Positions 17,228-26,078 are shown, numbered from the stretch's first letter. The stretch is 64,000 nt of DNA from Roseimicrobium sp. ORNL1 (GCF_011044495.1 NZ_CP049143.1:2852001-2916000); one strand, 5' to 3'. The notes: generated by a model from the sequence alone, not told the origin. Numbers and translations are program-made.

Positions 17228-17265
17228 TTTGCATTGCAGAGTGCAAATGATGTGAGTCATCATTT
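17228..17265. promoter_or_regulatory. Two adjacent short palindromes in a divergent promoter region
   Basis: Between the coiled-coil gene (leftward, start 17122) and the sigma factor gene (rightward, start 17370) are two dyads: TTTGCA-(8)-TGCAAA at 17228-17247 and AAATGATG-(5)-CATCATTT at 17245-17265. They overlap by three bases. Paired operators of this sort often bind dimeric regulators, and the location would let them control either gene. No regulator is known; this is a candidate only. Confidence 0.45.
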
Positions 17266-17369
17266 AGGGTGGCGACAGCCGTCCGCCTGCCCAGACATCC
17301 GCTTTTCCCTGTCCATTTTCCCACGGCATGGACTACTTTTTATGATCCACGCCTCCGTCCCTGCTTCCC

Positions 17370-17912
17370 ATGAGCACTCCCGACCCTGCTGAAGAATTCG
17401 TATTCCTGCTCGCCCGCCACGAGCGGATGCTGCGCGCGTATGTCTTTGCGCTTGTACCGCATGCGCAGGACTCGGACGACATCCTGCAGGAGGCGAAGGT
17501 GCGCATGTGGCGCGCGTTTGGGCAATTCCAGGCCGGGACGAACTTCGCCGCGTGGTCACGCAAAGTTGCCTTCCACCAGGTGCTTTCCTACCGCAAACGC
17601 CGCAAGCGCGACCGGCTAGACTTCAGTGATGAATTCATCAACGCTGTGGCCGGTGAGCAGGAAACCTCCGCCGACCACTTCGAGCAGCGTGAGAAGGCGC
17701 TGCAGGTGTGCATTACGAAGCTTCCCGAGGACCATCGCGAAGTCCTCCACCTCCGCTACTCCGAGGGACTCTCCCTCGAAGCCATGGCGGACAAGCTGAA
17801 GCGCACCGTCGCCGCGCTCTACCGCCAGCTCAGCCGCGTGCGCCATGTGCTGCACGAGTGCGTTACCAAATCCCTGAACCGTCTCCCTGACCATGACTAC
17901 CCCGCCGCCTGA
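17370..17912 (+). CDS. ECF sigma factor (Rhodopirellula/Verrucomicrobium type)
   Basis: A 180-residue RNA polymerase sigma factor. Region 2 is at about 10-80 (LLARHERMLRAYVFALVPHA, then DSDDILQEAKVRMWRAFGQF) and region 4 at about 110-165 (ITKLPEDHREVLHLRYSEGL, then SLEAMADKLKRTVAALYRQL). The pattern fits the planctomycete/verrucomicrobial ECF group. Its stop overlaps the start of the downstream FecR-type gene by 20 bp, so the two are translationally coupled and the downstream product is probably its anti-sigma/sensor partner. The promoter should lie in 17165-17369, next to the palindromes at 17228-17265. Confidence 0.93.
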   Translation: MSTPDPAEEFVFLLARHERMLRAYVFALVPHAQDSDDILQEAKVRMWRAFGQFQAGTNFAAWSRKVAFHQVLSYRKRRKRDRLDFSDEFINAVAGEQETSADHFEQREKALQVCITKLPEDHREVLHLRYSEGLSLEAMADKLKRTVAALYRQLSRVRHVLHECVTKSLNRLPDHDYPAA

Positions 17913-19371
17913 TGACCCTCGGGCCGAAGTGCTCGAACTCTGCGACCGCCTCTTTGATGGTGACTTCACCGTGGCCGATCGTGAGCGCCTGGAGTCGCTC
18001 GTCATTGGCAATGCTGAAGCGCGCCGCGCGTACCTTGAGCACGTGCAGATTCATGCCGTTCTGAAGGAAGCGCGCCTCAAGGATGTGCCGCTTTCCGAAG
18101 TGGTGGACATGGCGTCCGCTCTCACCGGGTTGCCGAAGTCCATGACAGTGGCGTCGAAGAAGCGCCGCTGGACCACCGCCGCACTGGCACTGGCCGCGAG
18201 CATCGCCATCCTGCTGGCAGGGTGGGGGATTGGGCACTGGCAGGGGAATAACTCCGGCGAGCGCCGCGTGTATGTGGCGAAGCTGGTGGATGTCAAAGGC
18301 GTGCGCTGGGACAGCGGTACGCTGCCTACCGAAGTGGGCGCCGAGCTCTCGCAGGGCCGCTTGCGTCTCGCTGCGGGTCTCGCGACGGTTGAGTTCAAGA
18401 AGGGCGCACGCGTCACGCTGGAAGGGCCGGCGGATCTGGAAGTCATCAATGCGGACAAGTGCTACCTGCACCGTGGCGCTCTCACGGCGCATGTGCCGCC
18501 GCCTGCGGTGGGCTTCATGGTGCAGACCGCGAATGCGAAGCTCGTGGACCACGGCACCGACTTCGGCATCAGCGCCGCGCCGGATGGCGCAGCCACGGTG
18601 GAAGTCTTCGAGGGTGAAGTGGAACTGCAGCACCAGACCAGCGGCCAGCGCCTGAAGCTTCTCACGAAGCAGGGCGCCAGTGTCAGCGAGGAACAGCTCT
18701 CCGGCCTCTCCACAGTCGATGACGCCCCGGAAACCGAACTGCCGCGCTCGCGCCGCAACGTGCAGCCGCTGAGCGGAAACACCGTCACCATCACCAGCGC
18801 GGATGGTCGTGGCAAGGCCGCCTACGCCTTCAGCCCCGAGACGAAGGAGCATTTCTCCGATACGCTGCTGCTGCTCAAGCACACGCCGCTCAAGGCCGCC
18901 TGCCGTCGCAAAGCCTGGCTCGCCTTTGACCTCGCCGCCGTGCAGGGCCGGGATATCGCGGAAGCTGCCCTCACGCTCAGCTTCGAGCCCACCGGCTGGG
19001 GATTCGCCTCACACCTGCCGGATGCCGTCTTCACCGTGTACGGCGTCACGGATAACAGTCTCGACTACTGGGATGAGAACAACCTCAACTGGGACAACGC
19101 CCCAGCCAACGACGTGGTCGGTGGCAACGTGCTTCCTGATAAAGCCGTGAAGCTCGGCACCTTCACCATGCCCCAGGGCGTGCTCGAAGGTTCCTTCAGC
19201 GTCAAGACTCCCGAGCTCGCCGAGTTCCTGCAAGGCGATGCCAACCGCCTGGCTACTCTGGTGATCGTGCGTGAGACCACGGAGACCAAGAGCGGCAGTG
19301 TCGTGCACGGCTTCGCCGGGAACCGGCATCCCACGCTGAGGCCCCCGACGTTGCGGATGGTGGTGCGGTGA
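17893..19371 (+). CDS. FecR-type anti-sigma/sensor with DNRLRE domain
   Basis: A 492-residue membrane protein. Residues 1-90 resemble the cytoplasmic anti-sigma-like region (LCDRLFDGDFTVADRERLES). One transmembrane helix follows at about 94-113 (TAALALAASIAILLAGWGIG). The periplasmic part has a FecR domain at about 165-250 (LTAHVPPPAVGFMVQTANAK, then DHGTDFGISAAPDGAATVEV, then FEGEVEL) and a C-terminal domain at about 300-490 resembling DNRLRE modules (AWLAFDLAAVQG, TVYGVTDNSLDYWDENNLNW). The 20-bp overlap with the sigma gene and the topology suggest a signal from an extracellular ligand passed to the ECF sigma factor. The DNRLRE-like domain often sits in carbohydrate-associated surface proteins, so the ligand may be a glycan; that is inference. 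Confidence 0.85.
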   Translation: MTTPPPDDPRAEVLELCDRLFDGDFTVADRERLESLVIGNAEARRAYLEHVQIHAVLKEARLKDVPLSEVVDMASALTGLPKSMTVASKKRRWTTAALALAASIAILLAGWGIGHWQGNNSGERRVYVAKLVDVKGVRWDSGTLPTEVGAELSQGRLRLAAGLATVEFKKGARVTLEGPADLEVINADKCYLHRGALTAHVPPPAVGFMVQTANAKLVDHGTDFGISAAPDGAATVEVFEGEVELQHQTSGQRLKLLTKQGASVSEEQLSGLSTVDDAPETELPRSRRNVQPLSGNTVTITSADGRGKAAYAFSPETKEHFSDTLLLLKHTPLKAACRRKAWLAFDLAAVQGRDIAEAALTLSFEPTGWGFASHLPDAVFTVYGVTDNSLDYWDENNLNWDNAPANDVVGGNVLPDKAVKLGTFTMPQGVLEGSFSVKTPELAEFLQGDANRLATLVIVRETTETKSGSVVHGFAGNRHPTLRPPTLRMVVR

Positions 19372-19388
19372 TGGGTGGTGGTTTCATC

Positions 19389-19585
19389 CGACGCGCAGCG
19401 TCCTTGGACTGCGGCAGCCTGCTGCCGCTTTGAAGAGTCCACAGCCTGCTGTGGCGATGTTGAGTCTCGCTGGTGATGTCACACTGCGGCTAAACAGTAG
19501 GCGGCTTCGCCGCGATGGAACTCGCAGCAGGCTGCGATGAGGAAAGCGGCAGCAGGCTGCACGCAGTCCAAGGCCTTCGGCGCCC
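19389..19585. repeat. Family B inverted-repeat element, copy 1
   Basis: Left arm 19389-19440 (ACGCGCAGCGTCCTTGGACT, GCCTGCTGCCGCTTT) pairs with right arm 19538-19585 (AAAGCGGCAGCAGGCTGCAC, GCAGTCCAAGG). An internal dyad, CCACAGCCTGCTGTGG, lies at about 19439-19454. It follows the FecR/DNRLRE gene. Other copies are at 21362-21438 (left arm only), 34862-35115 and 41341-41545. Confidence 0.85.
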
Positions 19586-19616
19586 GCTGCCATGTGCAGG
19601 AGTGGATTGGAATACC

Positions 19617-19907
19617 TCACATCTTCCTGCGCTCATACCACGTGTGATTGCACACGGGGCACAAGCATGCCTCTGGTGTGCGGCAGAGACCGCCACATTT
19701 CTCGCAGCGGTTCAGCGCGATTTCATCTGCGTGTTCCGCGAGGATGCGATTGCGGACAAGTTCCAGATGCAGTGCCAGTTTCAGTCGATCTGTGGGATGT
19801 AAAAGATTGTACCAGGACTTCTTTTCTTTCCCGGTCATCAGGTGCTTGTAGTTCCCGATGACGTAGTCCGTCAGTGCCGGGGCATCATTGTATGGGCTCG
19901 CGCTCAT
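19617..19907 (-). CDS. Small zinc-ribbon protein of unknown function
   Basis: A 96-residue protein starting MSASPYNDAPALTDYVIGNY. The first 70 residues are helical and charged (GKEKKSWYNLLHPTDRLKLA), and the C terminus has two Cys pairs, CEKCGGLC and CLCPVCNHTWYERRKM, a zinc ribbon. No membrane segment. It sits between the FecR/DNRLRE gene and phoH and is leftward like phoH; the two are separated by a short tandem repeat. The open frame extends to 19952 but the ATG at 19907 fits the compact domain. The role is unknown; zinc ribbons commonly bind nucleic acid or protein. Confidence 0.65.
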   Translation of the reverse strand: MSASPYNDAPALTDYVIGNYKHLMTGKEKKSWYNLLHPTDRLKLALHLELVRNRILAEHADEIALNRCEKCGGLCRTPEACLCPVCNHTWYERRKM

Positions 19908-19936
19908 GATATATATTACTGCGTGACAAGCGGCGA

Positions 19937-19970
19937 CCGTCCAACCGTCCAACCGTCCAACCGCTCACCG
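19937..19970. repeat. Short tandem repeat CCGTCCAA
   Basis: The 8-base unit CCGTCCAA is repeated three times and ends in CCGCTCACCG, just upstream of the zinc-ribbon gene and downstream of phoH. The tail CCGCTCACCGTCGCAC also appears at the right tip of the element ending at 7740, so the tract may be a worn copy of that element's end. Confidence 0.75.
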
Positions 19971-19983
19971 TCGCACTGGTCGC

Positions 19984-20946
19984 TTACTCCCCAGCCCCCC
20001 GGTGCACACGATACGCCTCGATGATCCGCTGCACCACCGGCAACCTCACCACATCGGTCGGCTCGAAGCGCACGAAGCGAATGCCCTTCACATCGGGCAG
20101 CACTTGAATCGCCTCGCCCAAACCGGAGCGCACACCACGACGCAAGTCGACCTGCGAGGGGTCACCCGTCACGGCGCAACGTGAGCCTTCACCCAGACGC
20201 GTGAGGAACATGAGCATCTGCTCGGTGGTCGTGTTCTGCGCTTCATCCAGGATCACGAAGGACCCCTTCAGCGTGCGGCCGCGCATATATGCGAGCGGAG
20301 CGATTTCCACGATGCCACGCTCCAGCAGCTTCTCTGCCTCGTCGGCTTCCAGCATTTCATACAGCGCGTCATAGAGAGGTCGCAGATACGGTGCGACTTT
20401 TTCATTGAGGTCACCGGGCAGGAAACCCAGAGCCTCACCGGCCTCCACCGCAGGACGCGTGAGGACGATGCGCTGAACGGATTTCTCCTTCAGCGCATGC
20501 AGCGCCTGCGCCATGGCGAGAAAGGTCTTGCCCGTGCCGGCGGGACCGATGCCGAAGACGACCTCGTTCTCCCGCATCGCGCGGATGTACTCGATCTGAC
20601 CACGCGTCTTGGCGATGACCGGCGGCTTGCGACCGGACCCCAGGAGCTTCAGCTCCATGAGGTTTTCCGCGGGCGCGTCACTCCAGGGCTGGCGGGCATT
20701 GTCCACGATGAGGCGGAAGGTGTTCGGCGTGATGTCGCCACCGCCGCGGCGCACCTTTTCCAACTCCACGAAAACATCCTTCGCGGACTCGATGTCTTTC
20801 TGGTCGCCCTCCAGCTTTACCCAGCCATCCCGCGAAGTCGCGCGGATGCCGAAGGCGTCTTGCAGCGCGCGCAGCTGGGTGATGTCATCACCGAGGAGGG
20901 AGTGGAGAAACTGAGGGGTCTCGTAATTGAGGGTAACTGAGGGCAT
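19984..20946 (-). CDS. phoH: PhoH family ATPase
   Basis: A 320-residue P-loop ATPase. It has an N-terminal nucleic-acid-binding-like region (GIRATSRDGWVKLEGDQKDI), Walker A GPAGTGKT, the block RPAVEAGEALGFLPGDLNEK, Walker B FVILDEAQNTT and the motif EGSRCAVTGDPSQVDLRRGV. This is the PhoH/PhoL (YbeZ) family, cytoplasmic ATPases linked to RNA metabolism and often encoded beside ybeY; ybeY is not visible here. I chose the ATG at 20946, where homologous length and sequence begin, although the frame is open to 21162. A family A repeat lies 314 bp upstream. Confidence 0.93.
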   Translation of the reverse strand: MPSVTLNYETPQFLHSLLGDDITQLRALQDAFGIRATSRDGWVKLEGDQKDIESAKDVFVELEKVRRGGGDITPNTFRLIVDNARQPWSDAPAENLMELKLLGSGRKPPVIAKTRGQIEYIRAMRENEVVFGIGPAGTGKTFLAMAQALHALKEKSVQRIVLTRPAVEAGEALGFLPGDLNEKVAPYLRPLYDALYEMLEADEAEKLLERGIVEIAPLAYMRGRTLKGSFVILDEAQNTTTEQMLMFLTRLGEGSRCAVTGDPSQVDLRRGVRSGLGEAIQVLPDVKGIRFVRFEPTDVVRLPVVQRIIEAYRVHRGAGE

Positions 20947-21259
20947 GGAACTGAAGGGGGAGAAAGGGGAGGGGTATGAAAAGAAGAGAAGAGCAGAAAG
21001 TCTGTATCTGAATCGCGGGAAACGGAAGGTCCGGCAGTAGACGGCGGAGGGGGAAACCCGCACACCATCAGCCAGACACGTCCAGTTTGCCAAAAACTGA
21101 AGACAGCCACAACGGCGCAATAAGCCGTATCCGCTCAAAAAATTGCAGGTGCTCTCTGGCACCCAACTGCTGTCTCAGGACTTCATGATGGCCGGATTCT
21201 ACAGGGACAGTGATGAAAATCAAGTGGAGGATGTTTGAGTGACGCAGTACGAAGGGTCT

Positions 21260-21330
21260 GGGGAAGCCCAGAGGGCCTTCGTCCACCTCAGCCACTTGCG
21301 CTTTGTCCCTTGGGTCTGACGTTCCACCAC
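21260..21330 (-). repeat. Family A upstream element, copy A1
   Basis: Read on the minus strand, the order is GGTGGAACGTCAG, a variable stretch, then GGTGGACGAAGGCCCTCTGG and GCTTCCCC. The GAAG(G)CCC...GGGCTTC part forms a small hairpin with a bulged G. It lies 314 bp upstream of the phoH start in the same orientation as the other five copies (34779, 39373, 43130, 52188, 53323). Confidence 0.85.
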
Positions 21331-21361
21331 ACGAGGGTACACGGTGACTTCGTTTTGTATT

Positions 21362-21438
21362 TCAGAGGCGAAGCCTCCTTGGACTGCGTGCAGCCTGCTG
21401 CCGCTTTCGCGAGTCCACAGCCTGCTGTGGCGATTGTA
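21362..21438. repeat. Family B element, single arm
   Basis: Matches the left part of family B: CGAAGCCTCCTTGGACTGCG, then GCAGCCTGCTGCCGCTTTCG and the CCACAGCCTGCTGTGG dyad. The matching right arm is missing, so this is a truncated copy. It lies 32 bp downstream of the family A copy. Confidence 0.75.
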
Positions 21439-21502
21439 CCACCCCTCCACCGACTAACTTATCACGGACCCTACAAGCAGGTCGATGGCGGATGCATTTC
21501 TC

Positions 21503-22042
21503 TCAGACCTGCTCCGCAACATAGAACTCCCACATCTTCGACAGGTCAGGGAACTCATGTGGGGTGTCCAGAAAATACGCGACCACAGATGGCTCCTCTT
21601 CGAGCTCATCGGGCCACAAGAGGTAGATCTCTTCCCCTCCCAGGTAGTCGACCGCGAAGAGCGAGAGTCGATTCCACGGGCAAGTTGCAGGCGGGGAGTC
21701 GTCCCAATACTCCTTGCGAACGTCGACTGCTCCCATCTTATCCCGGGCAGTCCAAAGTTCTCGCATTTCAGCGACGCTCAGCCAGTCATGACCATACGTT
21801 CCGTTTTCCCATCGGCTGGCGAACTTGAATCGAGCCGCCAGCATGGGTGTTATCGGCCGCGAAAAGTCCGGGTCCAGGGTCGGCACAAGCGTCGGTGCTT
21901 CCGTCTCTGGGGCGAACAACTGTTGTTTGGACAGCGTGGCTTCATCCACTTGCATCAACTTCGCCGCGGTTTTCACGTTTTCGTCATTCTTCCGCTTCAC
22001 CTTCTCAAGAAGCGCAAGGTAATCGGGTGGATTTGATTTCAT
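21503..22042 (-). CDS. Hypothetical protein, possible SUKH (SMI1/KNR4) fold
   Basis: A 179-residue soluble protein without signal peptide. The N-terminal third is helical (YLALLEKVKRKNDENVKTAA). The C-terminal half has the rhythm of SMI1/KNR4 proteins: WLSVAEMRELWTARDKMGAV, then RLSLFAVDYLGGEEIYLLWP, and finally VVAYFLDTPHEFPDLSKMWE. Many SUKH proteins are immunity proteins for secreted toxins. It is divergent from the 1251-residue kinase-like gene, with 219 bp between their starts. No family-defining residue is certain, so this is a fold guess only. Confidence 0.5.
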   Translation of the reverse strand: MKSNPPDYLALLEKVKRKNDENVKTAAKLMQVDEATLSKQQLFAPETEAPTLVPTLDPDFSRPITPMLAARFKFASRWENGTYGHDWLSVAEMRELWTARDKMGAVDVRKEYWDDSPPATCPWNRLSLFAVDYLGGEEIYLLWPDELEEEPSVVAYFLDTPHEFPDLSKMWEFYVAEQV

Positions 22043-22261
22043 TCTCGGTTTTCCCTATGCCTTGGATCGCGACCCTCGCAATCGAAAGGCGCCTTAGGAC
22101 GGCAACGACGAGCAACGGGTATGGGACGTTCTGGGCTAAAACGCCTCTCACACCCAAAAAATCCCCCGCCGTCACCGTATGGCGTAACTTTCGCTCGCCC
22201 CCTCCGAATTCTCCAGTAACGAGCCCCACCATTCTCAGCAGCCTTAATTTCTTCACACACC

Positions 22262-25200
22262 ATGCCACTCGACAACGAACCAACCGACATCGTCCCCAGC
22301 GGAGATTTCTCCCTCGAATCCCGCGACAACCAGGGGCAGGCCAGCGTCACCTTCAAGGCTCAGAGCCGGGGCGAGCGTCCCTTGGGTGACGGCGGCGAGA
22401 CCCGCGGCATCGCCAAGCGTGAGATGGATGACGTCCGCCGCGGGCTCCTCGGCCAGGTGGATGAGGTCACCCAGGCGGCAAAAAACCGTTTGTCGGAAAT
22501 CCGCGATGAGATCCAGCTCGCGCTGCTGACCACAGAGGACATGGGGGTCGAGCAGCGGCAGAAGCTGGAGTCGCAGGTGGTCTATCTCAACAAGAAGATC
22601 GAGGCCGGCTGGCCTGACTTCGACATGAGCTCGGTCCTCACCCAGATACCGGAGTTCGCCGGGGATCGAGCCATCAAGAGGTACACCGACCTGGACAGCG
22701 CTCTGAAGGGTCAGCTCACTACCTCCGAGACGATCCAGCCTCTCATCTCCCGTCCGCTCTCGCATCCCGAGACCCAGGAGCTCGATCTTGGTCAGCAGGA
22801 CGTGCACCTGCTCACCCGCGCGGTGGCCAGCTCTTCCGTGGACCGGTTGCTTGGCACCGACGTTCTGGCGCAGGAAAAGTTCGGCACGGATGAACATGGC
22901 CAGCCCGTCGGCATCAGCGTGCAGGTGGATGGCCTCGGTGTCATGGGCACGCTGCCCAATACCAACACCTACTTCATGGACGTGGACTACTCCTCGCACA
23001 ATGTGCAGAAGGGGCTCTACGACCTGGAGGCGCTGGACTACATCACCGGCCAGATCGACCGCCACGCGGGGAATATCTTCATCGACCCGGAGACGGGGAA
23101 GGTGCACGGCATCGACAACGACCTCGCCTTCCCCCAGATGGATCGCGGCGAGATGGTGAACAAGCAGGGCGGCCCCAGCTTCCCGGTGAAGAATCTGCCG
23201 CGCTACATGCATGAGGACACCGCGCGCAAGATCGAAAGCCTGCGCCCGGAGGAACTCCGCGAGACCCTTTCCAACATCGGCTATCCGCCGGATGGAAGCC
23301 GCGGCAAGCTCACGGAGGCAGAAATCGAAGGCTCGGTGAAGCGACTGCAGGAAATGCAGCAGCACGTCGGCACGCTGCGCAACGAGGGCCGTGTGGTGAA
23401 GCAGTTCAACAAGGAGACGTATGACGAAGCGGTGGCGCACCAGGAGAAGACCTCTCTTGATGAGCTGAGAAAGCTGGACTCCTACGAAGGCGTGTTGGTG
23501 ACGGTGGAGAGCGTCACGGGACCCCATCTCACCTCTACTTCGAAGACCTCCTACGTGGGCACCGTCGCCCTGGAGAAGCATGTCAGTGACAAGAACATCG
23601 CCTTGGGCACCGGCGAGAGCCACACCCCCGACAGTCTCAAGGTCGAGCTCGATACCACAGGCAAGGCGTTGCGTGATCCTGACTTCCAGGAGTTCTCCCG
23701 CCTCACGGAGAACCTGCGCCAGCAGGAGCGGCAGCAGCTCACCAGCATGCACACGCCGCAGTTTGCGCAGCTCAATTCCCGTCTTGTGGAATTGGAGGAC
23801 GGCATTGCCAAGCTGAAGGATCCCGGAAGGATGGACACCCTCCGCGCCATCCCGAAGGGCGGCGTCGACTCGGCTCGTCGTGAGCTGGAACAGGAGCGTG
23901 TGGGCGTCCTGCAGGAAATCCGCGACCTGGAGCAGAGCATCGATACCCGCGTGGAGCAGATTGTGGATGACGCCAAGGATGACCTCTGGCTGACGGCGCA
24001 GTTCAACGTGGTATTCGATGAGCAGCTGGGACCCAAGCCCCTGCAACCCAGCGATCCGCACTATGGCTCCTTCGAGGACTTCCGCGGGAAGAAAGCGGTG
24101 GGCGCCGGTGGCGCCACGGGCAGCGGTCGTGTGAAGGTGGATGGCGAAAACTTCCAGCTCAAGAGCTCCATCGCCCACTCCGGAGCTGGACGCCGCTGGA
24201 AGTCCGATGGCCTGAACCATGAAAACTATGGTGAGGTCATCGCCACGAACATTTCAAAAGCGGTCGTGGGTGATCTCAACCGTCACCTCATCCCGGACGT
24301 GATCGTCCGGCAGGATGAGCGCACGCATGAGCCCAAGGTGACCTCCCGCTATCTCGATAACGGCAGGGGCGACCTTGATGACCTTTATCGTACAGAAATG
24401 GGGAAACTGGATCCCCAACTGGCCCTCAATCCAAGGGACAAGAACGGCAAGCTCCCCATCATCGATGAAAACGGCAAGACCAAGAAGCATGCCTACATCA
24501 CGCTGGATCCCACGAAATCCACCAGCCCTGGTGTGCTCGCGTTGAAAGACGAAGCCGCGCAGGATGTGCGCAGGAACATCGCCCTCTCCGCGCTCATGGG
24601 CGACCATGACGTGAACCCCGGCAACATGATCGACGTGGGCGGCACCCGCGTGGGTCGCATCGACTTTGGTCATGCATTCAATGAACTCATCACCGCTCCT
24701 GGTGGAAAGATGACCGGTGGTGGCGGTGTCCGCTTTGAGCAGAATCGCATCCTGGACTTCTTCAATCGTGAGAAGGTCAGCGGTGGAAAGCTGGGTGGTG
24801 ACCCCTCGAAGCTGTGGCGCGACTATGATGGCGTTGGGCCGTCGCAGGAAATGGCCACCGCCTTGCGCGAAGTGGCCAAAAGTGAGGAAGCGTTGGATGG
24901 TCTCGTCCATGCGAAGGCCCAATTCACCGACCTCATTGCCGACCTCGAGGCAGAAGGCACCCCGGAGGCGCGCAAGGAAATCGAAGACCTCACGAAGTCC
25001 CTGGCCCGCATCAGCAAGAACGTTGGCAAGCCCGTCACCAGCACGGAGCCCGGCGACGTGGCGAAGGAGGTCTTCCAGAATCTGGATACCTTCGTGCGCG
25101 AAGGCCAGCAGCAGATGACTGACGTGGCAAACCTGTGCGATATGCAGGCCCGCATCGATACCTTCCTGCGTGACCCCGCCAACGAAGGAAAGAAGATTCC

Positions 25201-26017
25201 CGACGAGCTGCCTCAGGAAGTCAAAGACCTCTACCAGAAGCTCAACCAGGACGGGAGTTCTGTGAAGGCTACCAACGGCGAGGGCTTGCAGTTCATGAAG
25301 AACTCCAAGGGAGAGAAAGCTGTCTCCGGTGATCTGGAGAGCTATACCAAGGCTCGCCAGCAGGTGGTCCGCCTGGAGCGCGGTGAAGGTCCTGCCCTGA
25401 ACGAGATTGACAAGCTGGAAGCCCGCAAGGCCCAGCTCCAGAACAACCCCAGTGCCGGCGACCATGTGAAGGCCTTCTTCAAGCACGGCACAGATGGCAT
25501 CCAGGGTGAGATTGAAAGCATCGACAAGAAAATCGCGACTCTCAAACTCGCTGCTGAACAGGCCAAGCAGGGTGTCACCATGCAGGATGAACGCACGCAG
25601 GTGCAGATCCTCAAGGAAAGTTCACAGACGCTCAAGCAGGAGATCGAGGCCCTTCGTCAAGACATGGGAGGAAGAGCGCTCAACAACTTCCACAAGATTG
25701 GCGTTCAGACTTCCGAACAGGAATTCGCCGAGATGCAGCGCAAGCTCGAAGGGCTGGAGCAAGCCCGTGAGGAAGTGAAGGCAGCGATCAAAAAGGAAGA
25801 GGGCGTGCTCTCCGTGCGCGAAAAACTCGGCATCAAGGCCAACCCCAAGGAACCTCTCCGCGTCCCGAGCGTCGAGGAGCGCTTCGACCAGGAAGTCCCC
25901 AAGGTGAAACTCGAGCGAAGCCAGTCCGTGCGCGATTTGATGGGACCCAAGGGACCCAAGCCCGGCTCTGATGGACCCGAAGTCACGCGCACGCGGTCGC
26001 ACTCCACGGCGAAATAA
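22262..26017 (+). CDS. Large protein with two PI3/PI4-kinase-like catalytic loops
   Basis: A 1251-residue, highly charged, apparently cytoplasmic protein: no signal peptide and no membrane helix. Residues 50-115 are helical. Domain 1 (about 180-300) contains ALDYITGQIDRHAGNIFID with D266-R267-H268 and N271, then VHGIDNDLAF with D285/D287. Domain 2 (about 605-830) contains FQLKSS (K634), NHENYGEVI (E654/E658) and a hinge-like ITSRYLDNGRGD-type segment (TSRYLDNGRGDLDDLY), then SALMGDHDVNPGNMIDV (D781, N788) and RIDFGHAF (D801-F-G). DRHxxN followed by DFG-type Asp is how PI3/PI4-kinase and related folds build their active site. Domain 1 lacks an obvious ATP-binding lobe. Long coiled coils occupy 480-570 and 1030-1190; the C terminus (SVRDLMGPKGPKPGSDG, TRTRSHSTAK) is basic and disordered. 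A Rho-independent terminator follows. Such architecture recalls secreted effectors that modify host lipids or proteins; that is inference. Confidence 0.7.
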   Translation: MPLDNEPTDIVPSGDFSLESRDNQGQASVTFKAQSRGERPLGDGGETRGIAKREMDDVRRGLLGQVDEVTQAAKNRLSEIRDEIQLALLTTEDMGVEQRQKLESQVVYLNKKIEAGWPDFDMSSVLTQIPEFAGDRAIKRYTDLDSALKGQLTTSETIQPLISRPLSHPETQELDLGQQDVHLLTRAVASSSVDRLLGTDVLAQEKFGTDEHGQPVGISVQVDGLGVMGTLPNTNTYFMDVDYSSHNVQKGLYDLEALDYITGQIDRHAGNIFIDPETGKVHGIDNDLAFPQMDRGEMVNKQGGPSFPVKNLPRYMHEDTARKIESLRPEELRETLSNIGYPPDGSRGKLTEAEIEGSVKRLQEMQQHVGTLRNEGRVVKQFNKETYDEAVAHQEKTSLDELRKLDSYEGVLVTVESVTGPHLTSTSKTSYVGTVALEKHVSDKNIALGTGESHTPDSLKVELDTTGKALRDPDFQEFSRLTENLRQQERQQLTSMHTPQFAQLNSRLVELEDGIAKLKDPGRMDTLRAIPKGGVDSARRELEQERVGVLQEIRDLEQSIDTRVEQIVDDAKDDLWLTAQFNVVFDEQLGPKPLQPSDPHYGSFEDFRGKKAVGAGGATGSGRVKVDGENFQLKSSIAHSGAGRRWKSDGLNHENYGEVIATNISKAVVGDLNRHLIPDVIVRQDERTHEPKVTSRYLDNGRGDLDDLYRTEMGKLDPQLALNPRDKNGKLPIIDENGKTKKHAYITLDPTKSTSPGVLALKDEAAQDVRRNIALSALMGDHDVNPGNMIDVGGTRVGRIDFGHAFNELITAPGGKMTGGGGVRFEQNRILDFFNREKVSGGKLGGDPSKLWRDYDGVGPSQEMATALREVAKSEEALDGLVHAKAQFTDLIADLEAEGTPEARKEIEDLTKSLARISKNVGKPVTSTEPGDVAKEVFQNLDTFVREGQQQMTDVANLCDMQARIDTFLRDPANEGKKIPDELPQEVKDLYQKLNQDGSSVKATNGEGLQFMKNSKGEKAVSGDLESYTKARQQVVRLERGEGPALNEIDKLEARKAQLQNNPSAGDHVKAFFKHGTDGIQGEIESIDKKIATLKLAAEQAKQGVTMQDERTQVQILKESSQTLKQEIEALRQDMGGRALNNFHKIGVQTSEQEFAEMQRKLEGLEQAREEVKAAIKKEEGVLSVREKLGIKANPKEPLRVPSVEERFDQEVPKVKLERSQSVRDLMGPKGPKPGSDGPEVTRTRSHSTAK

Positions 26018-26046
26018 GGTGGGGCGGTAGTGTTTGAAGTGATGGC

Positions 26047-26078
26047 GGGCCGTTGCGAAAGCGACGGCCCGTTTTTTT
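26047..26078 (+). terminator. Rho-independent terminator after the kinase-like gene
   Basis: GGGCCGT pairs with ACGGCCC around a GC-rich inner stem closed by GAAA, followed by a run of seven T (GTTTTTTTG). It lies 30 bp after the stop codon at 26017, so the kinase-like gene is probably a one-gene transcript. Confidence 0.88.

Larger units (their letters stand above)
20947..21502. other. Repeat-bearing gap upstream of phoH
   Basis: A gap of about 555 bp. It carries a family A copy (21260-21330) and one arm of family B (21362-21438). The rest shows no convincing gene. The phoH promoter probably lies in 20947-21250, which has a run of G/A-rich sequence just before the start codon (GGGGGAGAAAGGGGAGGGG at about 20955-20975), which may be part of a ribosome binding region. 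Confidence 0.5.
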
